From positions 1-64,000 of the forward strand of contig CAWGYT010000021.1 in assembly GCA_963826795.1 (NCBI GenBank): DNA of 64,000 nt. The letters run 5' to 3'. The number at the start of each line of letters is the position of its first letter. The stretch's first letter is position 1. The position numbers and the translations under genes are program-made. This document shows, in pieces, positions 16,017 to 25,323 of this stretch. Under the pieces are notes generated by a model that saw nothing but the letters and a program-made list of their open reading frames with translations, was not told where the DNA came from and ran no database searches. The stretch is from CAWGYT01 sp963826795. Lineage in GTDB: Bacteria; Planctomycetota; Planctomycetia; Pirellulales; Pirellulaceae.

Positions 16017-16403
16017 TTAATTCAGCGGCAGCGGGGCCGATTCAGGACCCGGCACGGTAATCACGCTTCCCTCTTGAATCCCATTCATCACGTCTGAACT
16101 GACAATCGGACGCTGAACCATCTCGCCTTCGGTTTGAATCGGTCCGGTGGGGAACTGATCCATGATGACGTTGCCGGATGAATAGCTATCTCCGGTTGAC
16201 ATGCCGCCAGGCTGCACGTATACCGGCTGATTGCATTCTTGCCCGTACGCAGACGGTTGGGAAAAGGTGCGCGGCATTTGGAACGAGGGCACCGGAGCGC
16301 TCGATCGACAACGCGCTCCCCGATTGCGTAAACAATCGAGCCGACAGCCTGCGGTCGGCACGACCAGCCCTACTAGAATCAGAAGGACGAAGATCCTCTT
16401 CAT
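16017..16403 (-). CDS. Small lipoprotein of unknown function
   Basis: 128 residues. It has a type II signal peptide with lipobox TAGC at residues 17-20 (LVLLILVGLVVP-like core), then a Cys/Arg-rich stretch and a Gln/Pro/Gly-rich, probably unstructured tail. GGAGAAAA is 6 bases upstream of ATG 16403. It is probably anchored in a membrane. It stands alone between two exported-protein genes. Function unknown. Confidence 0.7.
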   Translation of the reverse strand: MKRIFVLLILVGLVVPTAGCRLDCLRNRGARCRSSAPVPSFQMPRTFSQPSAYGQECNQPVYVQPGGMSTGDSYSSGNVIMDQFPTGPIQTEGEMVQRPIVSSDVMNGIQEGSVITVPGPESAPLPLN

Positions 16404-16795
16404 GTCTGTTTTCTCCGTTAAGCAATAGGCGAATAGGCCGCTTAACTAGTCAGCCTTCCAACTCTACCCCAAGACCTACGAGGAGCAAATTCAACGGTTG
16501 AGTTTTTTCAACACGACGTGGTCGACACGCTGCGAAAAGAACTCATGTGAGTTGAAACTCAGACCGATACAGCATCGGTCGTCAACATCTGGTTGAGCGA
16601 AGCGTTGACCGTTTTGACTCGCCACGACGACACCGGGTGCGTCGCACGGTCTCGCCACACGCGAGCGACTCAGCGATAGGATGCGTCAGCTCGAGTCACC
16701 CGGAAATCACGCACGGATGAACGAAGGGATGCAGGAAGCGGTTCAATTGGACCATAAAGACGCGGGTGGTGACCCCATCCGTCACTGCGACCGTG
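16404..16795. other. Intergenic, nothing recognised
   Basis: This is the divergent promoter region between the small lipoprotein and the hydrolase. I see no RNA gene, repeat or strong hairpin. The start of the hydrolase is uncertain, and the last 30 bases could be coding. Confidence 0.4.
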
Positions 16796-17767
16796 ATGAC
16801 CATCCGATGCCGATACTTGGTTGTTGTCCTGTTCGTGGCGTTTGTGTTTACCCAAGCGTCCCGAGCCGAAACGAACGTGACGCCGTCGTCCGAATACGAC
16901 GCGGCCAACTCGGATTGCGGCGAAGACAACGTCTGGCTGATTAGCACGCGACACCTTCCCGCCCCACGCTGCCGTTTCGGGGGCGAGGTCAATTTGGCGG
17001 CTTTCCGCCTGCAAAACGGCTGCTTCGTGCCTTCCTCGGTCGAGGAATACCTGGCGAGTCGCGACGGCAACTCGGTCGATTGCGTCTATGTGCACGGGAA
17101 TCGCATGTCGCCAGCCGACGCGCGGCAGCGGGGCCTCGCACTCCGCCAACGATTAAATTGCAGATCGGGTCGCTGCCGCTTCGTCATCTGGTCGTGGCCA
17201 AGCGAAAGGATTCCCGGGCCCGTTCGGGACGCTCGGACGAAAGCCGCTCGGGCCGATGGCGAAGCGTTCTATCTCGCGAGTTTCCTCGCCTTATTCCCGC
17301 CCGACGCTCGAGTCGATCTGATCGGATACAGCTTTGGAGCGCGAACGCTCACGGGCAGCCTTCAGCTGCTGGCAGGAGGCTCATTCAGCGGCAATCGGCT
17401 TGCTGCCGAACCGCGGGAGACGATGCGACCGCGAGTCGTGCTCATGGCGGCGGCGATTCCGCGAAACTGGCTGCTGCCGGGAAGCGTTCATGGCTTGGTT
17501 CCGGTCCAGGCCGAACGAATCGCCTTGTTCTTCAACCCGCGAGACCCCGTCTTGAAGCACTTTGAGTTCGTCCTCAAGACCGGTCGGACTCCCGCCCTCG
17601 GCTTTGAAGGAATCGCCGCCCGCCAATTGGGTTCCGCAGCCTCCACACTCGACCAATTCAACGTAAGCGGATCCGTCGGGCGGAGTCACTCGTTTGACAA
17701 ATATCTGAACTCAGCGAGCATCATGCGTGCGGTCCGAGGTCAGATGTACCTGAGCACCGTGCAATAG
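16796..17767 (+). CDS. Exported alpha/beta hydrolase-like protein (DUF900-like)
   Basis: 323 residues. Signal peptide (LVVVLFVAFVFTQASRAE). Residues 95-115 hold a CVYVHGNRMSPADA oxyanion strand, and the nucleophile elbow GYSFGARTLTG is near residue 180. A late ILFFNPRDPVLK-type strand (RIALFFNPRDPVLKH) probably supplies the acid, and a C-terminal RSHSFDKYL histidine could complete the triad. This matches the DUF900 group of esterase-like proteins. The substrate is unknown. ATG 16796 is chosen to put the signal peptide first; a start at 16766 is possible. Confidence 0.7.
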   Translation: MTIRCRYLVVVLFVAFVFTQASRAETNVTPSSEYDAANSDCGEDNVWLISTRHLPAPRCRFGGEVNLAAFRLQNGCFVPSSVEEYLASRDGNSVDCVYVHGNRMSPADARQRGLALRQRLNCRSGRCRFVIWSWPSERIPGPVRDARTKAARADGEAFYLASFLALFPPDARVDLIGYSFGARTLTGSLQLLAGGSFSGNRLAAEPRETMRPRVVLMAAAIPRNWLLPGSVHGLVPVQAERIALFFNPRDPVLKHFEFVLKTGRTPALGFEGIAARQLGSAASTLDQFNVSGSVGRSHSFDKYLNSASIMRAVRGQMYLSTVQ

Positions 17768-17818
17768 TCGCTACCTCCGGTCGCCGTGAACCCGCGACCG
17801 ATTGAATCAGCAGCCCCG

Positions 17819-18730
17819 ATGCCACCGATCGCCTTTCTGAATGGAGATTTCGTTCCGGCTCACGAGGCCACCGTTCCCGTGACGGATTGGGGATTTCTGC
17901 AAGGTATCACGCTCGCCGAACAGTTGCGGACGTTTCGGGGAGCCGCATTCCTGGCGACGTCGCATTTCGATCGACTCTTCAACGGCCTGCGCCGGGTCAA
18001 CTGGCAGCTCAACTTCGATGCGGACGCGTTGGCCCGCGCTCTGGAGCAACTCGTCGATCACAACTGGACGCTGCTCGACCCAGAAGACGACCTGGGCGTG
18101 ACCGTGTTCGTGACCCCCGGGACCTACCCGATCTACCAGACCGATCGGACCTCGCACCCGTCGATCTGCATGCATACTTATCCCCTTCCGTTTCGGCTGT
18201 GGCATCAACAGTACCAAACGGGCCAACATCTGGTGACAGTTGCGGTGCAACAAGTCCCGCCCGAATGCTGGCCCAGTGATCTTAAGTGCCGCAGCCGAAT
18301 GCACTATTATCTGGCCGCACAGGAAGCACGTACCCGCAAACCCGGAGCAACAGCCTTGCTGCTGGATCGAGCTGGAAACATCTCCGAAACACCAACCTCG
18401 AACGTCGTCGCGTACTTCCGGAACGCCGGACTCGTTTCGCCGGCGCAAGACCGCATTCTGCCCGGAATCAGTCTGTCTTTCTTCCAGCGACTGGCCGCGG
18501 AACTTGGCGTTCCCTGGACCTATCAGGACCTTTCGCTGGCTCAGTTGCGTCAGGCCGACGAAATCATCGTGACGAGCACGCCGTTTTGCATGCTGCCGGT
18601 AGCCCAGATCGACGACCAGCAACTCGAGGCGCCCGGCCCCGTGTACCAATCGATCCTGCAGCGCTGGAGTCAGAAAGTCGGACTGGACATCGCGGCACAA
18701 GCGTCTCGATTCTTCAGCCGCCGAAGCTAA
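17819..18730 (+). CDS. Class IV PLP-dependent aminotransferase
   Basis: 303 residues. The fold type IV pattern is complete: FLNGDFVPA strand, VPVTDWGFLQGITLAEQLRT, a KCRSRMHYYLAAQ segment bearing the PLP lysine near residue 160, DRAGNISETPTSNVVAYF, and a late DEIIVTSTPFCMLPV strand. The family includes branched-chain aminotransferase, D-amino acid aminotransferase and aminodeoxychorismate lyase, and the exact reaction cannot be assigned. It follows the hydrolase gene by about 50 bases. GTG 17786 is an alternative start adding 11 residues. Confidence 0.85.
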   Translation: MPPIAFLNGDFVPAHEATVPVTDWGFLQGITLAEQLRTFRGAAFLATSHFDRLFNGLRRVNWQLNFDADALARALEQLVDHNWTLLDPEDDLGVTVFVTPGTYPIYQTDRTSHPSICMHTYPLPFRLWHQQYQTGQHLVTVAVQQVPPECWPSDLKCRSRMHYYLAAQEARTRKPGATALLLDRAGNISETPTSNVVAYFRNAGLVSPAQDRILPGISLSFFQRLAAELGVPWTYQDLSLAQLRQADEIIVTSTPFCMLPVAQIDDQQLEAPGPVYQSILQRWSQKVGLDIAAQASRFFSRRS

Positions 18731-18777
18731 CCCTCCACCAAGTCCTCGGGGACCAAGCAATTGGGGTTGACTGGACG

Positions 18778-20223
18778 TCAGTCGCTTTTGGCCTCCGAGT
18801 ACTCCGCGGGAGTCACCAGCCCATCGCGGTTCGCATCCAGGGCCGCAAATTCCTCGACCTTCTCGTCGGTCCAGGTCGTCGCGAACTCGGACATGGCGAC
18901 CTGCCCATCTCCGTCTTGATCGAGGTCCAAGAACGCGTCCCGGATCCTGCCCGACATCGATTCCCGCAACCTTTCTGCGGGCGTCAGGAACCGATACGAC
19001 TTGCGATTGCTCGCCCTCGATGAACCCGCCGATCGACCCCTGCCATTGGGACCACGCGAGTTACCTTGCGCCGTGCCGCCTCGAGACGAACCGCCGCTGG
19101 ATCCGCCGCTGAATTCGGAAAGCTGCCCGGCCAACTCGTCGACCGTGATCAACCCGTCCTGATTCGCATCGGCCGAGGCGTAACGGCTGCGCATCTTGCT
19201 CCATTCCGCCTTCTCCAAGACGCCATTTCCGCTCTCGTCGTAACGCTTCAGCAAGCCCTCCGCGTATCGGCGGACGCGATCGTTTCCGCCTCCCGACGAG
19301 GACGGCGACGGTGAGCTCTCCGGCGGACCTCCCCGAAAACCACGCCCCCGCGCCGACCGATCAGGCGGTGCACGGTCCGCACCCGAGCGGTCCGCACCCG
19401 AGCGGTCCGGAGGACGACGATCTCCGGAATCTCGATTTCCGCCTCGCGATCCCCACCGGCTCGCCATTCGCTCGGCCAACTCGGCGCGGGTCAAAACGCC
19501 GTCACCGTTCTGGTCCGAGTCCTTCGGATTGTCACCCCATCGAATCCCTTCCCATTCATTTGAGTCCAACTGACCGTTGCGGTTGCGGTCGTATTGACTC
19601 AGAAACCGGTCCACATACTGAACGATTCGCTCGTCAAACCGCTCCTCGAGCTGGCCCTCGGCAGCCCCGACCGCGCCGAACCCCTGAGGACCGGAAGAAC
19701 TCGAGCTGGCAACCCCATTGGCGGGGCTCGGGCCGAAGCCCCTCGGCGCCGTGCCAGTCGCCGGCGCATCCGCGGGCTCGCGCGATACGGCGTCGCCTGG
19801 AGTCGACTCACCACGCCCCCCTCGTCGACCTCGGCCTTCTGGCGGGCGCCCTGGCTCGTCGCGCCCCCGTCCACCCCGGCCTCGCTCGCCACGCGGGCCT
19901 CGTTCGTCCGGTGAACCTCGCTCGCCGCGCGGAGGCCGACCCGAATCGCCCCGCAGCTGACGTTCCAGTCGATCGATCGGAAGCGGACCGCCGCCGGGAT
20001 CGAGGCCAGCCTGCTCTGCCAACCGACGGACACTGGCCTGAGATCGGGCGGGAATCTCGCTCGGATCGAGCTGCCCATCCCGGTTTGCGTCCATCCGCCG
20101 GAGGAGCTCCAAGGCCACATCCGACTGAGAACGTTGGGCAAGCGCCACGTTGCCGTTCAGCAGCAGCGGGATCGCGAGAACCGCCGATCGACGGAGTGTG
20201 CGGACATTCATCCAACGGTGCAT
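18778..20223 (-). CDS. EF-hand calcium-binding exported protein
   Basis: 481 residues. After a signal peptide (SAVLAIPLLLNGNVALAQ) there are seven EF-hand-like loops: DANRDGQLDPSE near residue 35, DRNRNGQLDSNE, DQNGDGVLTRAE, DESGNGVLEKAE, DANQDGLITVDE, DQDGDGQVAMSE, DANRDGLVTPAE at the C-terminus. The loops are separated by Gly/Arg/Ser/Asp-rich low complexity. Loop pairs suggest Ca-binding modules. Such proteins are abundant in planctomycetes with unknown roles. Start: ATG 20223 or GTG 20226, with GGAGG 7-10 bases upstream. Confidence 0.8.
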   Translation of the reverse strand: MHRWMNVRTLRRSAVLAIPLLLNGNVALAQRSQSDVALELLRRMDANRDGQLDPSEIPARSQASVRRLAEQAGLDPGGGPLPIDRLERQLRGDSGRPPRGERGSPDERGPRGERGRGGRGRDEPGRPPEGRGRRGGRGESTPGDAVSREPADAPATGTAPRGFGPSPANGVASSSSSGPQGFGAVGAAEGQLEERFDERIVQYVDRFLSQYDRNRNGQLDSNEWEGIRWGDNPKDSDQNGDGVLTRAELAERMASRWGSRGGNRDSGDRRPPDRSGADRSGADRAPPDRSARGRGFRGGPPESSPSPSSSGGGNDRVRRYAEGLLKRYDESGNGVLEKAEWSKMRSRYASADANQDGLITVDELAGQLSEFSGGSSGGSSRGGTAQGNSRGPNGRGRSAGSSRASNRKSYRFLTPAERLRESMSGRIRDAFLDLDQDGDGQVAMSEFATTWTDEKVEEFAALDANRDGLVTPAEYSEAKSD

Positions 20224-20419
20224 CACGGTTCAATCCTCCGTTCAAAGACGAAAGCCAAGGCGATCCGAAACAGCGACTTGCTCCCCAACCCGTTGGGATT
20301 CATGATAGCACGTTCAACTCAGGCCGTATCGCAATTTGGTCTTTTGCGATGCGCGACGGTCATCTGGGCGTTAACCCCGTTGGTTCGGATTGTTCACCGC
20401 GAAAAACGAAGAGAAACCC

Positions 20420-20555
20420 CTAGTGCTTTGTCACAGCTTGATTTTGGGGTGACTGGGGTCGAACGAAGTGAGCCCCCAGACCGCAATTTTCCGGGGGCTC
20501 ACTTCGTTCGACCCCCGCCACCCAACCCTCAATTTCAGCTGTGACAAAGCACTAG
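20420..20555. repeat. MITE-like element with 19-bp terminal inverted repeats
   Basis: Both ends read CTAGTGCTTTGTCACAGCT going inward, a perfect terminal repeat. The interior has a perfect inverted repeat of 23 bases per arm (GGGGTCGAACGAAGTGAGCC and onward) around a 14-base loop. It has no coding capacity. This is the best-preserved member of the CTAG-ended family in the window. Confidence 0.85.
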
Positions 20556-20953
20556 GGAACGAGTCGCGACATGGACCGTGACAGAGAACATCCTCGCATT
20601 CTACCTACAGCCTCCATGCCTCCTAGCCACAAGATCACCGCACAGGCCGTTGGTGGGATCGGCCAGGGCGCAATGTTGAATATGCACGTTGAGTCCTTGT
20701 CTAACCCCTCAGGGGCCAGGCAGCTCGTCGCAAAAGATTCGATCGAGTTCTCGCTGAGCGACACGGACGAAAAACGGATGGAATCGGAGTTTTCGAAACT
20801 TTGAAGGCGATCTTGGGTTAATCTCAGCAATGCGCGGCGTGTCCGGTGGGAACATCGGACAGGCGAGGCGCCGGGCCGAGGTGCGTCTCATTTCCGAGCG
20901 GATCGCTCATTTTGCTTTACCTGGCACACCGACACCCAAAGGAGAGATTCGTC
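20556..20953. other. Intergenic, no convincing gene
   Basis: A 77-codon open frame at 20571-20804 lacks a ribosome binding site and any recognisable motif, so I do not call it. The rest is presumably the promoter region of the Spy-like gene. Confidence 0.4.
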
Positions 20954-21652
20954 ATGAGTTGTCGGCGACATTTCACGTTCTGCGCGTGGCTTTCAGCCGC
21001 TGCGATGTTGTTCGCTTGCCAAACGGTGGTGGCCCAACCTCCGGGACGCGGTCCCGGCTTCGGTGGAGGCGGTCTGGAGATCCTTTTTTCGCCGGAGGTC
21101 CGGGCGGATCTCGACCTGGTTGAGGAGCAGGAGCAGCAGATTCAGGCTCTATGGGGCCAGATGGGGGACAAGATGCGATCGGCGTTTGCCGGAATCCAGG
21201 ACTTGCCCCCGGAGGAGCGACGGGACGCGATAATGTCGCGAATGCGGGAGCAACAGAAGAACATGGAGCAAGAACTGGGGCAGATCTTGCTTGATCACCA
21301 GTTGGAACGCCTGAGACAGTTGCAGCTGCAGTCGCGGTTGCAGAGCGGAAACACCGCCGATGCGTTGGCCACGGACGAGATCCGCGAAAAGCTCGGGCTG
21401 ACCGATGCCCAGATCGACCAAATGCGAGAGCTTGCGCGGGAAGCGGAAGCGGAATTACGAGAAAAGATCCAAAAGGCGACGGAAGAGGCTCGCGCGAAAG
21501 TGCTGAGCGTCCTGACACCTCAGCAGCAGGCGCAGTGGAAATCGCTGGTGGGTGAGACATTCAGTTTTCAAAATCGAGGCTTTGGCGGCGGTCGGCCCGG
21601 CGGCAATGGCGGCCCCGGAGGCGCGCGTCGGGGCGGTCCCCCACGGGAATAG
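20954..21652 (+). CDS. Spy/CpxP-like periplasmic helical protein
   Basis: 232 residues. GGAGAGA lies just before ATG 20954. Signal peptide (LSAAAMLFACQTVVAQ), a Gly-rich linker, then a long helical hairpin: LFSPEVRADLDLVEEQEQQI, PEERRDAIMSRMREQQKNME, LGLTDAQIDQMRELAREAEA and VLSVLTPQQQAQWKSLVGE. This contains LTxxQ-type motifs of periplasmic Spy/CpxP chaperones and metal-stress proteins. The C-terminus is Gly/Arg-rich and probably disordered. It lies about 180 bases upstream of the T2SS operon, probably a separate unit. Confidence 0.75.
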   Translation: MSCRRHFTFCAWLSAAAMLFACQTVVAQPPGRGPGFGGGGLEILFSPEVRADLDLVEEQEQQIQALWGQMGDKMRSAFAGIQDLPPEERRDAIMSRMREQQKNMEQELGQILLDHQLERLRQLQLQSRLQSGNTADALATDEIREKLGLTDAQIDQMRELAREAEAELREKIQKATEEARAKVLSVLTPQQQAQWKSLVGETFSFQNRGFGGGRPGGNGGPGGARRGGPPRE

Positions 21653-21836
21653 TCACGGGGCCGACTGCGAAAGCTCGTCGCGGGCCGCACGCCCTGTTCG
21701 GGATGCCCGCCATGCGGTGAAGCAGGCGATCGTCTTCAAGCGGATGCCCTGCCTCGATCACCGTCGGTTCTCGTCGCCTCGATGCATTTGAGCTTGGCGA
21801 GGCCCGAAACCACTTTTCAATCGAATCGGGAATGAA

Positions 21837-23537
21837 ATGGAAGCCGGCGAGATCTTACTCCGACGTGGACTGGTGGATGAACAGCAGCTGCTGCGCTCGC
21901 GAGAGCTGCAGTCGAATGGATCGAGCGTTCTGGACTCGGCGATTGAGCTTGGTTTCGTGAGCGAGGAAACAGCGCTCCGCGCGATCGCGGACGAAGTAGG
22001 ACTCGATTACGTCGACTTGACGGAAACGGAAGTGGACCTGAGCCTACTGCCGAGATTTCCGCAGCGTCTCATTTATCGCGACGCACTGTTTCCCGTGCGG
22101 CGAGACAATGGCAGCATCGTCGTCGCGACGAGCAATCCCTTCGACCTGTATCCGTTGGATGAAGTGGGTGCCGCCACCGGTTTGACGGTGACGCCCGTGC
22201 TTTCGTCGCGTCAGGAAATCGCGAAGCTGATCAAAACGCACCTGGGCGTTGGCAGCGAAACGATCGAAGGACTAATCAAGCAATCGGCGGAAAACGAAGC
22301 GGTTCAATTGCTCGACGAAATCGAGACGGACGGCTCGGAACTGTCGGAAATGGCGCAAGAGGCGTCGGTCGTTCGGCTGGTCAACGAGATTTTGCTGGAA
22401 GCGATCGAGTCGCGAGCAAGCGACGTGCACGTGGAATCGCAATCGGGCGGCCTGGTGATCCGCTACCGAATCGACGGGATGCTTCATCCCCAGCCGGTTC
22501 CGAGCGAGATCAATCGTTTTCAGGCGGCCATCGTCAGCCGACTCAAGATCATGGCGCGACTGAATATCGCCGAAAAGCGACTCCCCCAGGACGGTCGCAT
22601 CAAGTTGCGGGTGGCGGGACGCGAGGTCGATGTCCGCGTGTCGGTCATTCCAATGATCCACGGCGAGGGAATCGTGCTGCGGATTCTGGATAAGGGTTCG
22701 ATGAAGTTCGAGCTGCAAGGCTTGGGCATGAATTCGGACATTTACCGCACGTTCAGCGAATTGATCCGACTCCCGCATGGAATCGTGCTGGTGACGGGCC
22801 CGACGGGTTCAGGGAAAACGACAACGCTTTACAGCTCTCTTTTGGAAATCAAGAGTCCGCACACCAAAATTATCACGACTGAGGATCCGGTCGAGTATCA
22901 GTTGGACGGGATCAATCAGATTCAAGTTCATGCGCAGATTGGATTGACGTTTGCCAAGTCGTTGCGATCAATTCTGCGGCACGACCCGGACGTGGTCCTG
23001 ATCGGTGAGATTCGCGACCTGGAAACGGCCGAGAACGCGATCCAAGCGTCGCTCACGGGTCACTTGGTCTTCAGCACCTTGCACACCAACGACGCCGCGG
23101 GCTCGTATACGCGGTTGATTGACATGGGGGTCGAACCCTTCCTGGTCGCCAGCACGGTCGAAGGCGTCATGGCCCAACGGTTGGTGCGTGTCTTGTGCGA
23201 GGAGTGCCGCGAACCGTACCAACCGACGCGCGACGAGTTGCCTTCGGACTTTCCCTGGGAGGAACTGCAGCAACAGGGCGGAGTGTTAATGCGACCCCGC
23301 GGTTGCAAGAGCTGTCGGCAGGTCGGCTATCGCGGGCGTAAGGGGATTTACGAGTTGCTGGTGACGACCGAGCGGATTCGCAACCTGGCCCACGACCGCT
23401 CTAGCTCCTGGGATGTGCGGAAGGCCGCGGTGGAGGAAGGGATGCGAACTTTGCGACAAGACGGATGGCTCAAGGTGCTGGCCGGCACGTGTTCGGTCGA
23501 GGAGGTCGTTCGCGTCTCGAAGACAGACCGGCTGTAG
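21837..23537 (+). CDS. gspE: Type II secretion ATPase GspE
   Basis: 566 residues. It is the cytoplasmic ATPase that powers pseudopilus assembly. The N-terminal MshEN/GSPII_E domain (residues 1-150) is followed by the PulE core, with Walker A GPTGSGKTTTLYS near residue 320, the Asp box TEDPVEYQLDGINQ, Walker B DPDVVLIGEIRD near 385, and the STLHTNDA histidine box. A tetracysteine zinc site lies near residues 454-490 (CEECREPY, CKSCRQVGYRGRKG). It is the first gene of a long cluster with gspF-D. A 13-bp tandem repeat begins at its stop codon. Confidence 0.95.
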   Translation: MEAGEILLRRGLVDEQQLLRSRELQSNGSSVLDSAIELGFVSEETALRAIADEVGLDYVDLTETEVDLSLLPRFPQRLIYRDALFPVRRDNGSIVVATSNPFDLYPLDEVGAATGLTVTPVLSSRQEIAKLIKTHLGVGSETIEGLIKQSAENEAVQLLDEIETDGSELSEMAQEASVVRLVNEILLEAIESRASDVHVESQSGGLVIRYRIDGMLHPQPVPSEINRFQAAIVSRLKIMARLNIAEKRLPQDGRIKLRVAGREVDVRVSVIPMIHGEGIVLRILDKGSMKFELQGLGMNSDIYRTFSELIRLPHGIVLVTGPTGSGKTTTLYSSLLEIKSPHTKIITTEDPVEYQLDGINQIQVHAQIGLTFAKSLRSILRHDPDVVLIGEIRDLETAENAIQASLTGHLVFSTLHTNDAAGSYTRLIDMGVEPFLVASTVEGVMAQRLVRVLCEECREPYQPTRDELPSDFPWEELQQQGGVLMRPRGCKSCRQVGYRGRKGIYELLVTTERIRNLAHDRSSSWDVRKAAVEEGMRTLRQDGWLKVLAGTCSVEEVVRVSKTDRL

Positions 23538-23580
23538 TGTTCGGCTGTAGTGTTCGGCTGCAGTGTTCGGCTGCAGTTTT
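23529..23580. repeat. 13-bp tandem repeat beginning at the gspE stop codon
   Basis: There are four near-identical units of CGGCTGTAGTGTT (units 3 and 4 have GCAG in place of GTAG, and the last is degenerate). The first unit contains the last codons of gspE (cgg ctg tag). Confidence 0.75.
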
Positions 23581-23602
23581 CAACGTTTGACAGATTCACG
23601 CC

Positions 23603-24805
23603 ATGCCCAACTTTGCTTACATCGCCCGAGACAACCGCGGAAAACGCGTGAGCGGAACGCTGGCTGCAACCAGCGAACGTGAGGCGATCACGCTGCTCGC
23701 CGGAAAATCCCTGTTCCCGCTCCAGGTCCAACCCGAGAAGGGCAAACGATCCTGGACGCGGGGGCGGCGTGCGAGCGGACAGCAGATGGCGGTGATCTAC
23801 AGCCAGCTATCGGGACTGCTGAAGAGCGGCGTGCCGCTGCTGCGATCGCTGGACGTCCTCCGCAAGCAATCCTCGAACGAATCGCTCAAGACCGTTTTGC
23901 AGGACGTTCATGACCGAGTGGAAGACGGGGCGACGCTGGCCGAAGCGATGCGGATGCATCCGCGAACCTTTGGCGAGCTGCCGATCAGCATGGTCCGAGC
24001 GGGCGGAGAAGGCGGCTTTCTGGAAGACGCTTTGCAGCGCGTCGCGCAATTCACCGAACAACAAGAGGATCTCAAGAGCCGCACCATGGCGGCCCTGGCG
24101 TACCCCATGTTCCTCGCGGTGATTGGCACCCTCGTGGTCTTCGGATTGCTGATTTTCTTCGTTCCCAATTTTGGGCAGATCTTCGAGGATCTGCGCGAAC
24201 AGGGCACTCTGCCGACACCGACAAAGTGGCTCATGTGGACCAGTGATACCCTGACCCGCTGGGGAGTCGTCATCCTGCTGGTGCTGGGCTTCGGCGCGGT
24301 CTACCTTCGCGCGCAGCTGGCCACCGAGAAGGGACGCCGGTTCGCCGATCGCTACCGTACCAAGTTGCCGATTTTTGGCTCGATCTATTTGAATCTCGCG
24401 GTTGCCCGCTTCTGCCGTGTGCTTGGCACCTTGTTGCACAATGGTGTCCCGATTCTCAAGTCCCTCGAAATCAGCCGAGATGCGACCGGCAATTGGGTTC
24501 TTTCTGATGCGATCCAACGAGCCTCCGAAAATATCTCGTCCGGTGACTCCTTGGCGAATCCTCTCGCGGCGTGCGGGCACTTCCCCAACACGGTCGTTGA
24601 GATGATCGCCGTCGCCGAAGAATCCAACACGCTCGATCAGGTCCTCGTGAATATCGCCGACGGCCTGGAACGTCAGACTGAACGGCGGTTAGATGTTGCC
24701 GTTCGATTGCTCGAACCCGTCATGCTCCTCGTGCTGGCCATGATCGTGTTGTTCGTCGTCATCGCGTTGCTGCTTCCGATTTTCAAGATGACATCAACCG
24801 TTTAG
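23603..24805 (+). CDS. gspF: Type II secretion inner membrane protein GspF
   Basis: 400 residues. It is the polytopic platform protein of the T2SS. There are two T2SSF domains (about residues 70-190 and 270-390), each with a GVPLLRSLDVLRKQ / GVPILKSLEISRDATGN element and a membrane helix (MFLAVIGTLVVFGLLIFFVP, and LLVLAMIVLFVVIALLLPIF at the C-terminus). The motif EEGG-type AGGEGGFLEDAL is present. It lies between gspE and gspG, as in other T2SS clusters. Confidence 0.95.
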   Translation: MPNFAYIARDNRGKRVSGTLAATSEREAITLLAGKSLFPLQVQPEKGKRSWTRGRRASGQQMAVIYSQLSGLLKSGVPLLRSLDVLRKQSSNESLKTVLQDVHDRVEDGATLAEAMRMHPRTFGELPISMVRAGGEGGFLEDALQRVAQFTEQQEDLKSRTMAALAYPMFLAVIGTLVVFGLLIFFVPNFGQIFEDLREQGTLPTPTKWLMWTSDTLTRWGVVILLVLGFGAVYLRAQLATEKGRRFADRYRTKLPIFGSIYLNLAVARFCRVLGTLLHNGVPILKSLEISRDATGNWVLSDAIQRASENISSGDSLANPLAACGHFPNTVVEMIAVAEESNTLDQVLVNIADGLERQTERRLDVAVRLLEPVMLLVLAMIVLFVVIALLLPIFKMTSTV

Positions 24806-24836
24806 TTCACTCCTTCATTACAGAAAGAATTCTCGC

Positions 24837-25244
24837 ATGCGAAACCATCGTCGTCGCTCACGTCGTCAGGGCTTTACCCTGATGGAAGTCCTGCTGGTCT
24901 TGGTGATCCTCGTCATCCTTGGCTCGATGGCGGGAGTTTTCATTCGCGGAGCTCAGAAGAAGGCGCGTGCGGATGCGGCCCTGTCGCAAATCGGCGCCTT
25001 CGAGAACGCGATCAAAATGTTCGAATTGAACGTGATGTCGTATCCGACAAGTCTGGAGGACCTGCGGCAACCGCCAAGCGATGCGGCAGGCTGGTCCGGC
25101 CCCTACCTTGATCGCGAAGTCCCCTTGGACCCCTGGGGCAATCCATATCAGTATGAGCTCTTGGACCAGGACACCTACCGAATCTGGTCCTTCGGCCCGG
25201 ACGGAATTGATAGTACGGATGACGATGTGAGCAGCCAGTATTGA
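24837..25244 (+). CDS. gspG: Major pseudopilin GspG
   Basis: 135 residues, the usual length. The prepilin peptidase site is RRQG/FTLMEVLLVLVIL with the glutamate at +5. The C-terminal signature PLDPWGNPYQYELL and the WSFGPDGIDSTDDD calcium-site region are typical of GspG. It forms the shaft of the pseudopilus. No prepilin peptidase gene is visible in the window. Confidence 0.95.
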   Translation: MRNHRRRSRRQGFTLMEVLLVLVILVILGSMAGVFIRGAQKKARADAALSQIGAFENAIKMFELNVMSYPTSLEDLRQPPSDAAGWSGPYLDREVPLDPWGNPYQYELLDQDTYRIWSFGPDGIDSTDDDVSSQY

Positions 25245-25323
25245 GATCGCTACCGACTCGCCGCTGCGCGTTCGCACGCTGCGAGCGGATCAGGACGAAC
25301 GCCATGACGCAGACCCAACGCCG

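Noticed and set aside
20571..20804. Small gene of 77 codons between the CTAG element and the Spy-like gene
   Set aside because: No ribosome binding site, no motif, and its flanks are repeat and intergenic sequence.
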